Below, piece by piece: positions 16,614 to 24,345 of a stretch of DNA of 64,000 bases. How positions within the stretch are numbered: position 1 is the first letter of the stretch; every line of letters starts with the position of its first letter. The notes beneath the pieces are model-generated. The model saw nothing but the letters and a program-made list of their open reading frames with translations, had not been told where the DNA came from and did not search any database. The DNA comes from Nocardioides jishulii (lineage in GTDB: Bacteria; Actinomycetota; Actinomycetes; Propionibacteriales; Nocardioidaceae). The DNA lies in contig NZ_CP040748.1 of the NCBI RefSeq assembly GCF_006007965.1, positions 1,798,001 through 1,862,000 of the forward strand, written 5' to 3'. The translations under genes were made by a program, and so were the position numbers.

Positions 16614-16999
16614 GCGCGCCGCAGCCAGGCCTCGAGGTCGTGCACCGGCGCTACGTCCCGTACGCCCACGCGCACTACGCCGGTCACCTGGTCGACGGCG
16701 CCTACTCCCTGGGGCTCTTCGGCGACGTCGCCACCGAGATGTGCATCCGGACGGACGGTGACGAGGGACTCTTCGCCTCGTACGAGGACGTCCAGTTCCT
16801 CGCGCCGGTGCTGGCCGGTGACGTGGTCGAGGTGCGGTGCGTCCTGGAGTCGTCCGGGCGCAGGTCGCGCCGCCTCTCCTTCACCGTCCACGTGGTGGCT
16901 CGCGGCGCAGGTACGCCACAGCGTCCGGGGGCGGCCGAGCTCCTCGACGACCCCATCGTCGCGACCACCGCGATCGGCACGGTGGTGGTCCCCGGCTGA
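16610..16999 (+). CDS. kal: 3-aminobutyryl-CoA ammonia-lyase
   Basis: Encodes 129 residues from a GTG overlapping the kamE stop. The sequence is a hotdog-fold protein with the Kal-type N-terminus RRYVPYAHAHYAGHLVDGAY, then VLAGDVVEVRCVLES and a closing strand TTAIGTVVVPG. Kal removes ammonia from L-3-aminobutyryl-CoA to give crotonyl-CoA, the last specific step of lysine fermentation. Placement at the end of the kdd-kamD-kamE unit strongly supports this call over a general thioesterase. The preceding cleavage enzyme, Kce, is not in this operon. Confidence 0.87.
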   Translation: MSAPQPGLEVVHRRYVPYAHAHYAGHLVDGAYSLGLFGDVATEMCIRTDGDEGLFASYEDVQFLAPVLAGDVVEVRCVLESSGRRSRRLSFTVHVVARGAGTPQRPGAAELLDDPIVATTAIGTVVVPG

Positions 17000-17042
17000 G
17001 CCGCCGCGGCTGGCGTGACACCCCTGGCGGTACGTTGGGTGC

Positions 17043-18569
17043 GTGCTGCTGCGAGTCCTGGTCGCCCTCGGGGCGGGTGCCGCGTTGGCGGCGGCTTCGG
17101 AGCCGATCGGCTGGTCGTGGCTCACCCCGCTGTGCGTGGCCATCCTCATGGGCACGGTCTGGCGCGTCGCCCCGCGGCGAGCCTGGCTGCCCGGGCTGGC
17201 CTTCGGCATCGGCTTCTTCTTCACGCTCCAGTGGTGGATGCGGGCCGTGGGCCCCGATGCCTGGCTCGGCCTCTCCGCCCTCGAGGCGGCGTTCTTCGCG
17301 CCGCTGGGAGCCGCGCTGGCGCTGGTGCAGAACCGGACCCGGTGGTGGCCGCTGTGGGCGGCGGTGCTCTGGGTCGGGGTCGAGACCCTGCGCAGTGGGT
17401 GGCCCTTCTCGGGGATGCCCTGGGGGCGACTCTCCTATGCCGTCGCCGACACGTGGTGGGCCGACGCGCTCCCGTGGATCGGCTTCACCGGCGTGAGCCT
17501 GCTCCTGTCACTCACCGGGACGACCCTGGCCTGGGTGGTGCTGGAGCGTCCGCGTTTGGCCCGCGTCGTCCCCGTCGCCCTCGGACTGCTCGTGGCAACC
17601 GTCGCTCCGGCCCTGGCCCCCTGGAGCGGGGAGCAGAGCGGAACGGCGACCGTCGCCGTGGTGCAGGGCGACGTCCCGGGAAGCGGGGACGACCTCGTCG
17701 GGGTGCACCGCGAGGTCACCGCCAACCACGTCAACGCGACCGAGCTCCTCGCCGTCGACGTACGGACGGGCCGCGAACCCGAGCCCGACTTCGTCCTGTG
17801 GCCGGAGAACTCGACCGCGGTGGACCCGTTCCGCGACCCGTCGACCCTTGACGGGATCACCCGGGCCGCCGACGCGATCGGGGCTCCGATCCTGGTCGGC
17901 GCGATGGTCGACGCACCTGAGGACCACCAGGTGCTCAACCAGGGCATCGTGTGGTCGCCGGAGGTCGGCGCCGGCGATCGCTACACCAAGCAGAACCCGG
18001 TGCCGTTCGGCGAGTACATCCCGTGGCGCGACGTCGTCTTCCGCGACAACCTCGGCAAGCTGCGCCAGATCGGACGCGACATGCTCAGCGGGACGCGTAC
18101 GACGCCGTTGCAGGTGGGAGGCATCAAGGTCGCCGACGCCATCTGCTTCGACGTCGCTTACGACAGCGGCATCCACGACCAGGTGCGCGAGGGCGGCGAG
18201 ATGGTGACCGTCCAGACGAGCAACGCGATGTTCATCCACACCCACCAGATCGCCCAGCAGTACGAGATCACCCGGCTGCGGGCGCTGGAGACCGGGCGCT
18301 ACGTGGCCGTGGCGGCCACCAACGGCCTCTCGGGCGTGATCGACCCCCGGGGTCGTCCGCTCGCCGAGGCCGAGCCGCGCACGACCTCCGTCCTGGTCCA
18401 GGAGGTGGGCCTGTCGACCTCCGTCACCCCGGCAGTGTGGATGGGGCAGTGGCCCGGGCGGTTGGCACTGGTGGGAAGTCTCGTCGTTCTCCTTGCCAGC
18501 ACGAGACGTCCGTCACGCATGGCCTATATTCACGAGAGCCAGCGTCCCAGCCCCAGGAGTGCAGAGTGA
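17043..18569 (+). CDS. lnt: Apolipoprotein N-acyltransferase
   Basis: Encodes 508 residues from a GTG start. The N-terminal part is hydrophobic, with about six membrane segments, and the C-terminal part is a carbon-nitrogen hydrolase domain. The catalytic triad is visible: Glu255 in LWPENSTAVDP, Lys316 in YTKQNPVPFGEYIPW and Cys368 in DAICFDVAYD. Lnt adds the third acyl chain to the N-terminal cysteine of lipoproteins. Several lipoproteins are encoded in this window. In mycobacteria this domain is fused to the polyprenol-phosphomannose synthase in some species. Here the two are separate genes overlapping by 4 bases. Confidence 0.94.
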   Translation: MLLRVLVALGAGAALAAASEPIGWSWLTPLCVAILMGTVWRVAPRRAWLPGLAFGIGFFFTLQWWMRAVGPDAWLGLSALEAAFFAPLGAALALVQNRTRWWPLWAAVLWVGVETLRSGWPFSGMPWGRLSYAVADTWWADALPWIGFTGVSLLLSLTGTTLAWVVLERPRLARVVPVALGLLVATVAPALAPWSGEQSGTATVAVVQGDVPGSGDDLVGVHREVTANHVNATELLAVDVRTGREPEPDFVLWPENSTAVDPFRDPSTLDGITRAADAIGAPILVGAMVDAPEDHQVLNQGIVWSPEVGAGDRYTKQNPVPFGEYIPWRDVVFRDNLGKLRQIGRDMLSGTRTTPLQVGGIKVADAICFDVAYDSGIHDQVREGGEMVTVQTSNAMFIHTHQIAQQYEITRLRALETGRYVAVAATNGLSGVIDPRGRPLAEAEPRTTSVLVQEVGLSTSVTPAVWMGQWPGRLALVGSLVVLLASTRRPSRMAYIHESQRPSPRSAE

Positions 18570-19327
18570 ACCAGCCACAGCTGGGTCGAGTCATCATGGT
18601 GATCCCCACCTACAACGAGTCGGCCAACGTCGAATGGATCATCGGTCGGCTGCGCGCCGCCCAGCCCCACGTCGACGTGCTGGTGATGGACGACAACTCT
18701 CCCGACGGCACCGGCAAGATCGTGGACGCCATCGCGGAGCGCGATCCGCAGGTGCAGGTGGTCCACCGCACCGAGAAGGCGGGGCTCGGCGCCGCCTACC
18801 GCCACGGCTTCCGCGTCGCGCTCGACCAGGGCTACGACGTGATCGGGGAGATGGACGCCGACGGCTCCCACCAGCCGGAGCAGCTCCAGCGCCTGCTGGA
18901 CGCGATCGCCGAGGGCGCCGACCTGGTGATCGGGTCGCGCTGGATCCCCGGCGGCTCCATCGTCAACTGGCCCAAGTCGCGGGAGATGCTCTCACGCGGG
19001 GGCAACATCTACGTGCGCCTGCTGCTCGGCATGCCGGTCAAGGACGCCACGGCAGGGTTCAGGCTCTTTCGCCGCGCCACGCTGGAGGCGATCGACATCG
19101 ACACCGTGACCTCCACCGGCTACGTGTTCCAGACTGACATGGCCTACCGCACGCTCCAGCAGGGTCTGACCGTGCGCGAGGTGCCGATCGAGTTCATCGA
19201 GCGCGAGCGCGGTGACTCCAAGATGAGCAAGGACGTGGCCACCGAGTCCCTGAAGCTCATCACCAAGTGGGGCATCTCGGAGCGTGCCGCCCAGCTCCGA
19301 CGTGTCGTTGGGGCTCGTGACGCATGA
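18566..19327 (+). CDS. ppm1: Polyprenol monophosphomannose synthase
   Basis: Encodes 253 residues from a GTG that overlaps the lnt stop by 4 bases, with an AGGAG ribosome-binding site at 18555-18559. It is a GT2-family glycosyltransferase with VIPTYNESANVEWII, DDNSPDGTGK and the metal-binding EMDADGSHQPEQ. It closely follows dolichol-phosphate mannose synthases: KDATAGFRLF and a C-terminal FIERERGDSKMS. It transfers mannose from GDP-mannose to polyprenyl phosphate, the donor for protein O-mannosylation and lipoglycans. Coupling with lnt mirrors the Lnt-Ppm link known in actinobacteria. Confidence 0.93.
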   Translation: MNQPQLGRVIMVIPTYNESANVEWIIGRLRAAQPHVDVLVMDDNSPDGTGKIVDAIAERDPQVQVVHRTEKAGLGAAYRHGFRVALDQGYDVIGEMDADGSHQPEQLQRLLDAIAEGADLVIGSRWIPGGSIVNWPKSREMLSRGGNIYVRLLLGMPVKDATAGFRLFRRATLEAIDIDTVTSTGYVFQTDMAYRTLQQGLTVREVPIEFIERERGDSKMSKDVATESLKLITKWGISERAAQLRRVVGARDA

Positions 19328-19334
19328 TGGAGGC

Positions 19335-19844
19335 ATGACTTCGGCGCGTCGTCTCCTGCCTCGCTGGCTCCTCGTCCTCCTCCTGGTCGGGATGCCACTG
19401 CTGGAGCTCTTCGTCCTGATCCGAGTGGGTCAGGTCATCGGAGCGGCGTGGACGATCGTGCTGCTGATCGTGGCCAGCTTCGTCGGGGGCTGGCTGATCC
19501 GCAACGAAGGCGCCAAGGTCTGGCGTTCGCTGGCGGAGTCCCTGCGCGAGGGGCGCATGCCGACGCGCGAGCTGGCCGACGGCGCACTCGTCGTCCTCGC
19601 CGGTGCGCTGATGCTCAGCCCGGGATTCGTGACCGACGTCTTTGCCCTGCTGCTGATCCTCCCCGGCACGCGACAGCTGGCACGCCGGGCCCTCACCGCG
19701 TACGTCGCCAGCCGCGTCGTGGTCACGTCCGGGGGAGTGGGGTTCGGGTTTGCCGGAACGCCCACGTCGACGCCCGGAGACGCACGACGCCCCGGACCTC
19801 CGACCGGTGGTCAGGTGATCCGGGGCGAAGTCGTGGACCCGTAG
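19335..19844 (+). CDS. fxsA: FxsA family membrane protein
   Basis: Encodes 169 residues from the ATG at 19335. The FxsA domain has an N-terminal helix (LLVGMPLLELFVLIRVGQVIG), a second helix with VASFVGGWLIRNEGAK, and a third around LMLSPGFVTDVFALLLILPG. FxsA is an inner-membrane protein first known for suppressing phage T7 exclusion by F plasmids; its cellular role is unclear. A proline/glycine-rich cytoplasmic tail closes the protein. It follows ppm by 7 bases and converges with rbpA. Confidence 0.88.
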   Translation: MTSARRLLPRWLLVLLLVGMPLLELFVLIRVGQVIGAAWTIVLLIVASFVGGWLIRNEGAKVWRSLAESLREGRMPTRELADGALVVLAGALMLSPGFVTDVFALLLILPGTRQLARRALTAYVASRVVVTSGGVGFGFAGTPTSTPGDARRPGPPTGGQVIRGEVVDP

Positions 19845-19859
19845 GTCAGACCCGTTGGG

Positions 19860-20249
19860 TCAGGCGCCGGCCTTCACGCGCTTCTTGGCGTTGGCCCGGT
19901 GCAGGTGGGCCGGACCGATCTCGCCGCCACGCAGCAGCTCGAGGCGCTCCTTGAGGATCTCCTCGAGCTCCTTCTCCGAGCGACGCTCCAGCAGCATGTC
20001 CCAGTGCGTACGCGCAGGCTTCTCGTTCTTCTCCTCGGGCAGGACGCCCTGGGTGCTGAGTGCCTCGCTGCCACACTTCGGGCACTCCCACAGGGCCGGG
20101 ATGTCGGCCTCGTCGGACATGGTCACCTCGAACACGTGACCGCTCTTGCACTTGTAGCCGACCTGCTGACGAGCGGCAAACTCAATGCCGCGCTCGTCCT
20201 CGAAGCTCTGACCACCGAGTCGTGCACCACGCAACGTGCGCTCCGCCAT
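19860..20249 (-). CDS. rbpA: RNA polymerase-binding protein RbpA
   Basis: Encodes 129 residues and begins MAERTLRGARLGGQSFE with a GGAGGTGG ribosome-binding site. The core has Cys residues in GYKCKSGHVFEV and WECPKCGSEAL, and the sigma-interaction domain RARTHWDMLLERRS-like segment (KPARTHWDMLLERRSEKEL) is clear. RbpA binds RNA polymerase and the primary sigma factor and stabilises open complexes in actinobacteria. A GGAAT-N18-GTT promoter lies about 120 bases upstream, matching SigR control known for Streptomyces rbpA. Confidence 0.96.
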   Translation of the reverse strand: MAERTLRGARLGGQSFEDERGIEFAARQQVGYKCKSGHVFEVTMSDEADIPALWECPKCGSEALSTQGVLPEEKNEKPARTHWDMLLERRSEKELEEILKERLELLRGGEIGPAHLHRANAKKRVKAGA

Positions 20250-20368
20250 TGAGCCACCTCCAGAAATCCGGTTTCGCCCCGTGTCTACGCATGTGAGACG
20301 ACCTCAAGGGGGGTTCAATGACGCCAAGGACCCTCATGGGAACCGGCGTCAACGGTCGTCCACTGTCC

Positions 20369-20394
20369 AACGCTATCGGTAGGCGCAACATTCC
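20369..20394 (-). promoter_or_regulatory. SigR/SigH-type promoter for rbpA
   Basis: On the minus strand GGAAT (20394-20390) is followed by exactly 18 bases and GTT (20371-20369). This matches the thiol-stress sigma factor consensus GGAAT-N18/19-GTT. The predicted transcript would begin near 20360 and carry a leader of about 110 bases before rbpA. Streptomyces rbpA is known to belong to the SigR regulon. No sigR gene is in the window. Confidence 0.65.
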
Positions 20395-20438
20395 GTGCAA
20401 TCGCAACCACAGCGGCAGCACCTGCGCATCCCCAGAAT

Positions 20439-21785
20439 TCAGGAACCTAAGGCCGATCGCGGGTTCTCGCCGCTGCGCACCAAGGTGAGGAGCGCCAGGC
20501 CGAGCCCGAGCACCAGCATGATCCCGAGAATGCCCCAGTGCTCTGCGGAGTCCTTGTCCGCCACGCCCGTGACGGCCGCACCCAGCACGATGAAGCCCGA
20601 CCACGCGGCAGGAGCCATGAAGCTCACGGCACGGCCCGTCGTGGCGTAGAGACCGAAGATCTCGCCCTCCTTGCCCTCGGGGATCAGCCTGGCGAGGAAG
20701 GTCCGCGACGCCGACTGTGCCGGCCCGACGAAGACGCAGAGCAGGAGGCCGAAGGTCCAGAAGATGGTGGCGCCGCGATCGTGCAGGAAGAAGATCGTGG
20801 ACCCGGCGACGAGCATGCAGGTCAGCGACCCGACGATGACGGGCTTGGGACCCAGCCAGTCGTCGAACGTCCCCGAAGCGATGGTGGCGATGCCGGCAAC
20901 CACGTTGGCGGCGACGGCGAAGATGATCACCTCGCTGGGTGTGAAGCCGAACGTGCCGGCCGCCAGCACGCCGCCGAAGGTGAAGACGCCTGCGAGGCCG
21001 TCGCGGAAGACGGCGGAGGCCATGAGGAAGTACGCGGTGTTGCGGTCGGTGTTCCACAGGTCACGGATCGTGCCGAAGAGCTGGCGGTAGGACTCGATGA
21101 CGCTGACACTCTGGCCTCTCGGCTGGCGGGCGGCCTTGTCGTCGCGCATCGTGAGGATCACCGGCAGGCTGAAGACCAGGGTCCACAGCGCGCACAGCAG
21201 CATGGTCACGCGGACGTCGAGGCCGTTCTTGTCCGTGACCCCGAAGAGACCCACCTCGGGGTCGATGAAGCCGTAGAACACGATGAGCAGCAGCACGATG
21301 CCGCCCAGGTAACCCAGCCCCCAGCCGAATCCGGAGATCCGGCCGACGTTGTCGGGCGTGGAGATGTCGTTGAGCATCGCGTTGTACTGCACCGAGGCGA
21401 ACTCGAAGAAGATGTTGCCCGCCGCGAGCAGGACCAGGCCCAGCCACAGGTAGTCGGGGGAGGGCTTGACGAAGAAGAGGCCCACGGAAGCGACGATCAC
21501 CAGGGCCGTGTTGACCGTCAGCCAGAAGGTGCGTCGCCCCGAGCTGTCCGCACGCCGACCCGTGATGGGCGCGAAGAGCGCGATCAGCACGCCCGCGGTG
21601 GCCAGGGCCCAGCCGAGCTTCGCGCTGGCACCGGACCCGAACGAGTCGGAGGTGATGTAGACGCTGAAGACGAAGGTGGTGATCACCGCGTTGAAGGCGG
21701 CCGAGCCCCAGTCCCACAACCCCCAGGCAATCACCGGCCAGCGACCGGTCACTGCTGTCGGAGCCTCGGTCTTCGTGTCGCTCAT
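20439..21785 (-). CDS. UMF1-type major facilitator superfamily transporter
   Basis: Encodes 448 residues with about twelve hydrophobic helices. The start WGLWDWGSAAFNAVITTFVF is typical of the UMF1 (Atg22-like) MFS group. The inter-helix motif GRRADSSGRRTF and the loop FEFASVQYNAMLNDIS fit too. The substrate is unknown; Atg22 relatives export amino acids from yeast vacuoles, which cannot be carried over. Its ATG overlaps the stop of the upstream glycerophosphodiesterase by 4 bases, so both are one transcription unit and might share a substrate pathway. Confidence 0.85.
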   Translation of the reverse strand: MSDTKTEAPTAVTGRWPVIAWGLWDWGSAAFNAVITTFVFSVYITSDSFGSGASAKLGWALATAGVLIALFAPITGRRADSSGRRTFWLTVNTALVIVASVGLFFVKPSPDYLWLGLVLLAAGNIFFEFASVQYNAMLNDISTPDNVGRISGFGWGLGYLGGIVLLLIVFYGFIDPEVGLFGVTDKNGLDVRVTMLLCALWTLVFSLPVILTMRDDKAARQPRGQSVSVIESYRQLFGTIRDLWNTDRNTAYFLMASAVFRDGLAGVFTFGGVLAAGTFGFTPSEVIIFAVAANVVAGIATIASGTFDDWLGPKPVIVGSLTCMLVAGSTIFFLHDRGATIFWTFGLLLCVFVGPAQSASRTFLARLIPEGKEGEIFGLYATTGRAVSFMAPAAWSGFIVLGAAVTGVADKDSAEHWGILGIMLVLGLGLALLTLVRSGENPRSALGS

Positions 21786-22582
21786 GCGTGCTCCCTCCAG
21801 AGCCCTCGGCGGAGCAGAACTTCCTTGAGTATGTCGGTGCGGTCGGTCACCAGGCCGTCGACCCCACGGTCGAGGAGTTCTTCCATCTCCTCGGGGTCGT
21901 CGATGGTCCAGACGTGGACGTGCGCGCCCGCGGCGTGCGCGCGGCGTACGAAGCCTGGCGTCACCACCCGGATCCACCCCCGGTGGTGGGGCACCTGGAG
22001 CGCGGCCACCTGACCGCGGGTCACCCACCGTGCGAGGCGTCCGCTGGGCAGCAACCGGAAGGCGGCGACCTCCAGAGGGTGCGCGGAGGTGGCGACCCGG
22101 CCACGGGCCAGAGCGCGGAAGGCGTTGAGTCGTCGCCCGGAGAAGGAGCCGACCAGGACCCGGTCCCAGGCGTCACACTCGTCGATCAGCGCCATCAGCG
22201 GCTCGACCGCGTCACGGGCCTTGATGTCGATGTTGAAGCGGGCACCGGGGAAGGCGTCCAACAGCTCCCTGAGCGTCGGGATGCGCCCGTGGGCGCCGAT
22301 CCGGGCCTCGCTCACCTCGGCATGGGTGTGCGCGTTGACGGGCCCCACACGGTCGGTGACCCGGTCCAGGACGTCGTCGTGGAACGCCAGCACGACACCG
22401 TCGCTCGTGACGTGGACGTCCGTCTCGAGGTAGGTGTACCCCAGCGCGACGGCATGGGCGAACGCCACCGCGGTGTTCTCCAGGCCGGGGATGTCCGGAT
22501 GGAGCGCACCGCCTCGGTGGGCGAACGCCAGGACCGGCCGTCCGTCGTCCAGGTAGGCGTAGCCCGTGTCTCGACCGATCAC
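21782..22582 (-). CDS. Glycerophosphodiester phosphodiesterase family protein
   Basis: Encodes 266 residues, with no signal peptide, so it is probably cytoplasmic. GDPD motifs are present: AFAHRGG, the ENTAVAF segment, the metal-site ETDVHVTSDGVVLAFHDDVLDR, then FNIDIKARD and a VHVWTIDDPEEM segment near the end. The family hydrolyses glycerophosphodiesters to glycerol-3-phosphate and an alcohol. It is coupled to the UMF1-type transporter by an ATGA overlap. Its start codon is an ATG at 22582. Confidence 0.92.
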   Translation of the reverse strand: MIGRDTGYAYLDDGRPVLAFAHRGGALHPDIPGLENTAVAFAHAVALGYTYLETDVHVTSDGVVLAFHDDVLDRVTDRVGPVNAHTHAEVSEARIGAHGRIPTLRELLDAFPGARFNIDIKARDAVEPLMALIDECDAWDRVLVGSFSGRRLNAFRALARGRVATSAHPLEVAAFRLLPSGRLARWVTRGQVAALQVPHHRGWIRVVTPGFVRRAHAAGAHVHVWTIDDPEEMEELLDRGVDGLVTDRTDILKEVLLRRGLWREHA

Positions 22583-22639
22583 GCGGGTGAGTATGCCTCA
22601 TCACGAGGCTCACGGCGTGCGCCACGAGGTGCCGCGCTT

Positions 22640-22742
22640 CTCAGATGTCGCGGTACCTACTGACCGACATCCTGCGGGGCTCGCCTACACCACACCTCGC
22701 TGGCGCTCGGCGTGCCTCCGGCTCACTCCTCAGATGTCGCGG
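22640..22742. repeat. 14-bp direct repeat of the murA 3' end
   Basis: CTCAGATGTCGCGG occurs at 22640-22653 and again at 22729-22742. The second copy covers the stop codon and last codons of the XRE-MurA gene. The first lies about 80 bases downstream of that stop and would encode the same Arg-Asp-Ile-stop ending. It looks like a remnant of a small duplication or slippage. No integrase or transposase is nearby. Confidence 0.55.
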
Positions 22743-24256
22743 AAGGTCTCGATGTTGGCGCCGAGGGTGTTGAGCCGGTTCGCGAGGTCCTCGTAGCCAC
22801 GGTGGATGACGTAGGTCGTACGCAGCACCGAGGTGCCCTTGGAGGCGAGCATCGCCAGCAGGATCACCACGGCCGGGCGCAGGGCCGGCGGGCAGACGAT
22901 CTCGGCGCCGCTGAATCGGGTCGGGCCCTGGACCATCACGCGGTGCGGGTCGAGGAGCTTGACGTCGGCACCGAGCTTGTTGAGCTCGAGCAGGTAGATC
23001 GCCCGGTTCTCGTAGACCCAGTCGTGGAGCAGGGTCTGGCCCTCGGCGACAGCACCGATGACGGCGAAGAAGGGCAGGTTGTCGATGTTGAGGCCGGGGA
23101 ACGGCATCGGGTGCACCTTGTCGAGCGGCGCTCGCAGGTCGGAGCGCTGGGTCGTGAGGTCCACCAGACGCGTACGCCCGTTGTCGGCGAGGTACTCCTC
23201 GGAACGGGTGTACTGCAGACCCATCTCCTCGAGGAGCGCGAGCTCGATCTCGAGGAACTCGATCGGCACCCGCTTGATGGTGATCTCCGACTTGGTCACG
23301 ATGGCCGCCGCGAGGAGCGACATGGCCTCGATCGGGTCCTCGCTGGGGGAGTAGTCGACGTCGACGTCGATGCGCTCCCGCCCGGTGACCTTCAGCGTCG
23401 TGGTGCCGATGCCCTCGATCGCGACCCCGAGCTTCTCGAGGTAGAAGCACAGGTCCTGGACCATGTAGTTGGACGAGGCGTTGCGGATCACCGTGGTGCC
23501 CGGGTGCAGGGCTGCAGCCATCAGGGCGTTCTCGGTGACGGTGTCACCACGCTCGGTGAGGACGATCGGGCGAACGGGCTCGACGGCCCGGTTGACCAGC
23601 GCGTGGTAGGCACCCTCGTTGGCCTTGACCTCCAGGCCGAACGGGCGCAGGGCCGCCATGTGGGGTTCGACCGTGCGCGTACCGAGCTGGCAGCCACCTG
23701 CGTACGGGAGGTGGAAGTCCTCCATCCGGTGGAGCAGCGGGCCGAGGAACATGATCACCGAACGGGTGCGGCGAGCCGCCTCCTCGTCGATGGCGGAGAG
23801 ATCGAGCTGCGCGGGCGGGACGATCTCGAGGTCGTTGTCGTCGTTGAGCCAGCGGGTCTGCACGCCCAGCGACTCCAGGACCTCGAGCAGGCGGTTGACC
23901 TCCTCGATCCGGGCGACCTTGCGCAACGTCGTACGACCCCGGTTGAGCAGCGAGGCGCAGAGCAGCGCGACGCCGGCGTTCTTGGACGTCTTGACGTCGA
24001 TGGATCCCGACAGCGTCGTGGGCCCGGTGACCCGCAGGTGCGTCGGGCCGGCGCCGACCGAGACGATCTCCGAGTCGAGGGCAGCGCCGAAGCGGGCGAG
24101 CATCTCGAGGGAGAGGTTCTGGTGACCCTTCTCGATGCGATTGATGGCGCTCTGGCTGGTGCCGAGCGCCTCAGCCAGCTGCTGCTGGGTCATTCCGCGG
24201 TGCTTGCGTGCGTCGCGGATCAAGTTGCCGATCCGGCCGAGATAGTCCTGCGTCAT
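22730..24256 (-). CDS. murA: XRE helix-turn-helix fused to UDP-GlcNAc 1-carboxyvinyltransferase (MurA-like)
   Basis: Encodes 508 residues from the ATG at 24256; a TTG three codons upstream is less likely. Residues about 6-62 are an XRE-type helix-turn-helix (MTQQQLAEALGTSQSAINRI, then LEMLARFGAALD). The remainder is an EPT-family enzyme fold. The active-site cysteine is kept as Cys189 in GGCQLGTR, with other family landmarks TSKNAGVALLCASLL and DVDYSPSEDPIEAM. MurA transfers enolpyruvate to UDP-N-acetylglucosamine, the first step of peptidoglycan synthesis. Normal MurA has no DNA-binding domain. A palindrome directly upstream suggests self-regulation. It may be a specialised or regulatory paralogue rather than the essential MurA. 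Confidence 0.88.
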   Translation of the reverse strand: MTQDYLGRIGNLIRDARKHRGMTQQQLAEALGTSQSAINRIEKGHQNLSLEMLARFGAALDSEIVSVGAGPTHLRVTGPTTLSGSIDVKTSKNAGVALLCASLLNRGRTTLRKVARIEEVNRLLEVLESLGVQTRWLNDDNDLEIVPPAQLDLSAIDEEAARRTRSVIMFLGPLLHRMEDFHLPYAGGCQLGTRTVEPHMAALRPFGLEVKANEGAYHALVNRAVEPVRPIVLTERGDTVTENALMAAALHPGTTVIRNASSNYMVQDLCFYLEKLGVAIEGIGTTTLKVTGRERIDVDVDYSPSEDPIEAMSLLAAAIVTKSEITIKRVPIEFLEIELALLEEMGLQYTRSEEYLADNGRTRLVDLTTQRSDLRAPLDKVHPMPFPGLNIDNLPFFAVIGAVAEGQTLLHDWVYENRAIYLLELNKLGADVKLLDPHRVMVQGPTRFSGAEIVCPPALRPAVVILLAMLASKGTSVLRTTYVIHRGYEDLANRLNTLGANIETFRDI

Positions 24257-24267
24257 GCGTTCCAAGG

Positions 24268-24285
24268 TATCTCAGATATGAGATA
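24268..24285. promoter_or_regulatory. Perfect palindrome upstream of XRE-MurA, candidate autoregulatory operator
   Basis: TATCTCA-GATA-TGAGATA is a perfect 7-bp inverted repeat with a 4-base spacer, ending 12 bases before the murA ATG. It is AT-rich in a GC-rich genome. Its place between the promoter and the start would block transcription if bound. XRE domains bind such dyads as dimers, and the encoded protein has one. It also lies 60 bases upstream of the divergent dehydrogenase gene. Confidence 0.6.
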
Positions 24286-24345
24286 AACCAACTCCGCGAC
24301 ACCTCCCCGGTGTAGTGGCCGGGGGAGTGGGGCACGATCGGGGCC

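Noticed and set aside
22712..24286. Plus-strand open frame opposite XRE-MurA
   Set aside because: It is a codon-bias shadow; the minus-strand protein has full EPT and HTH motifs.
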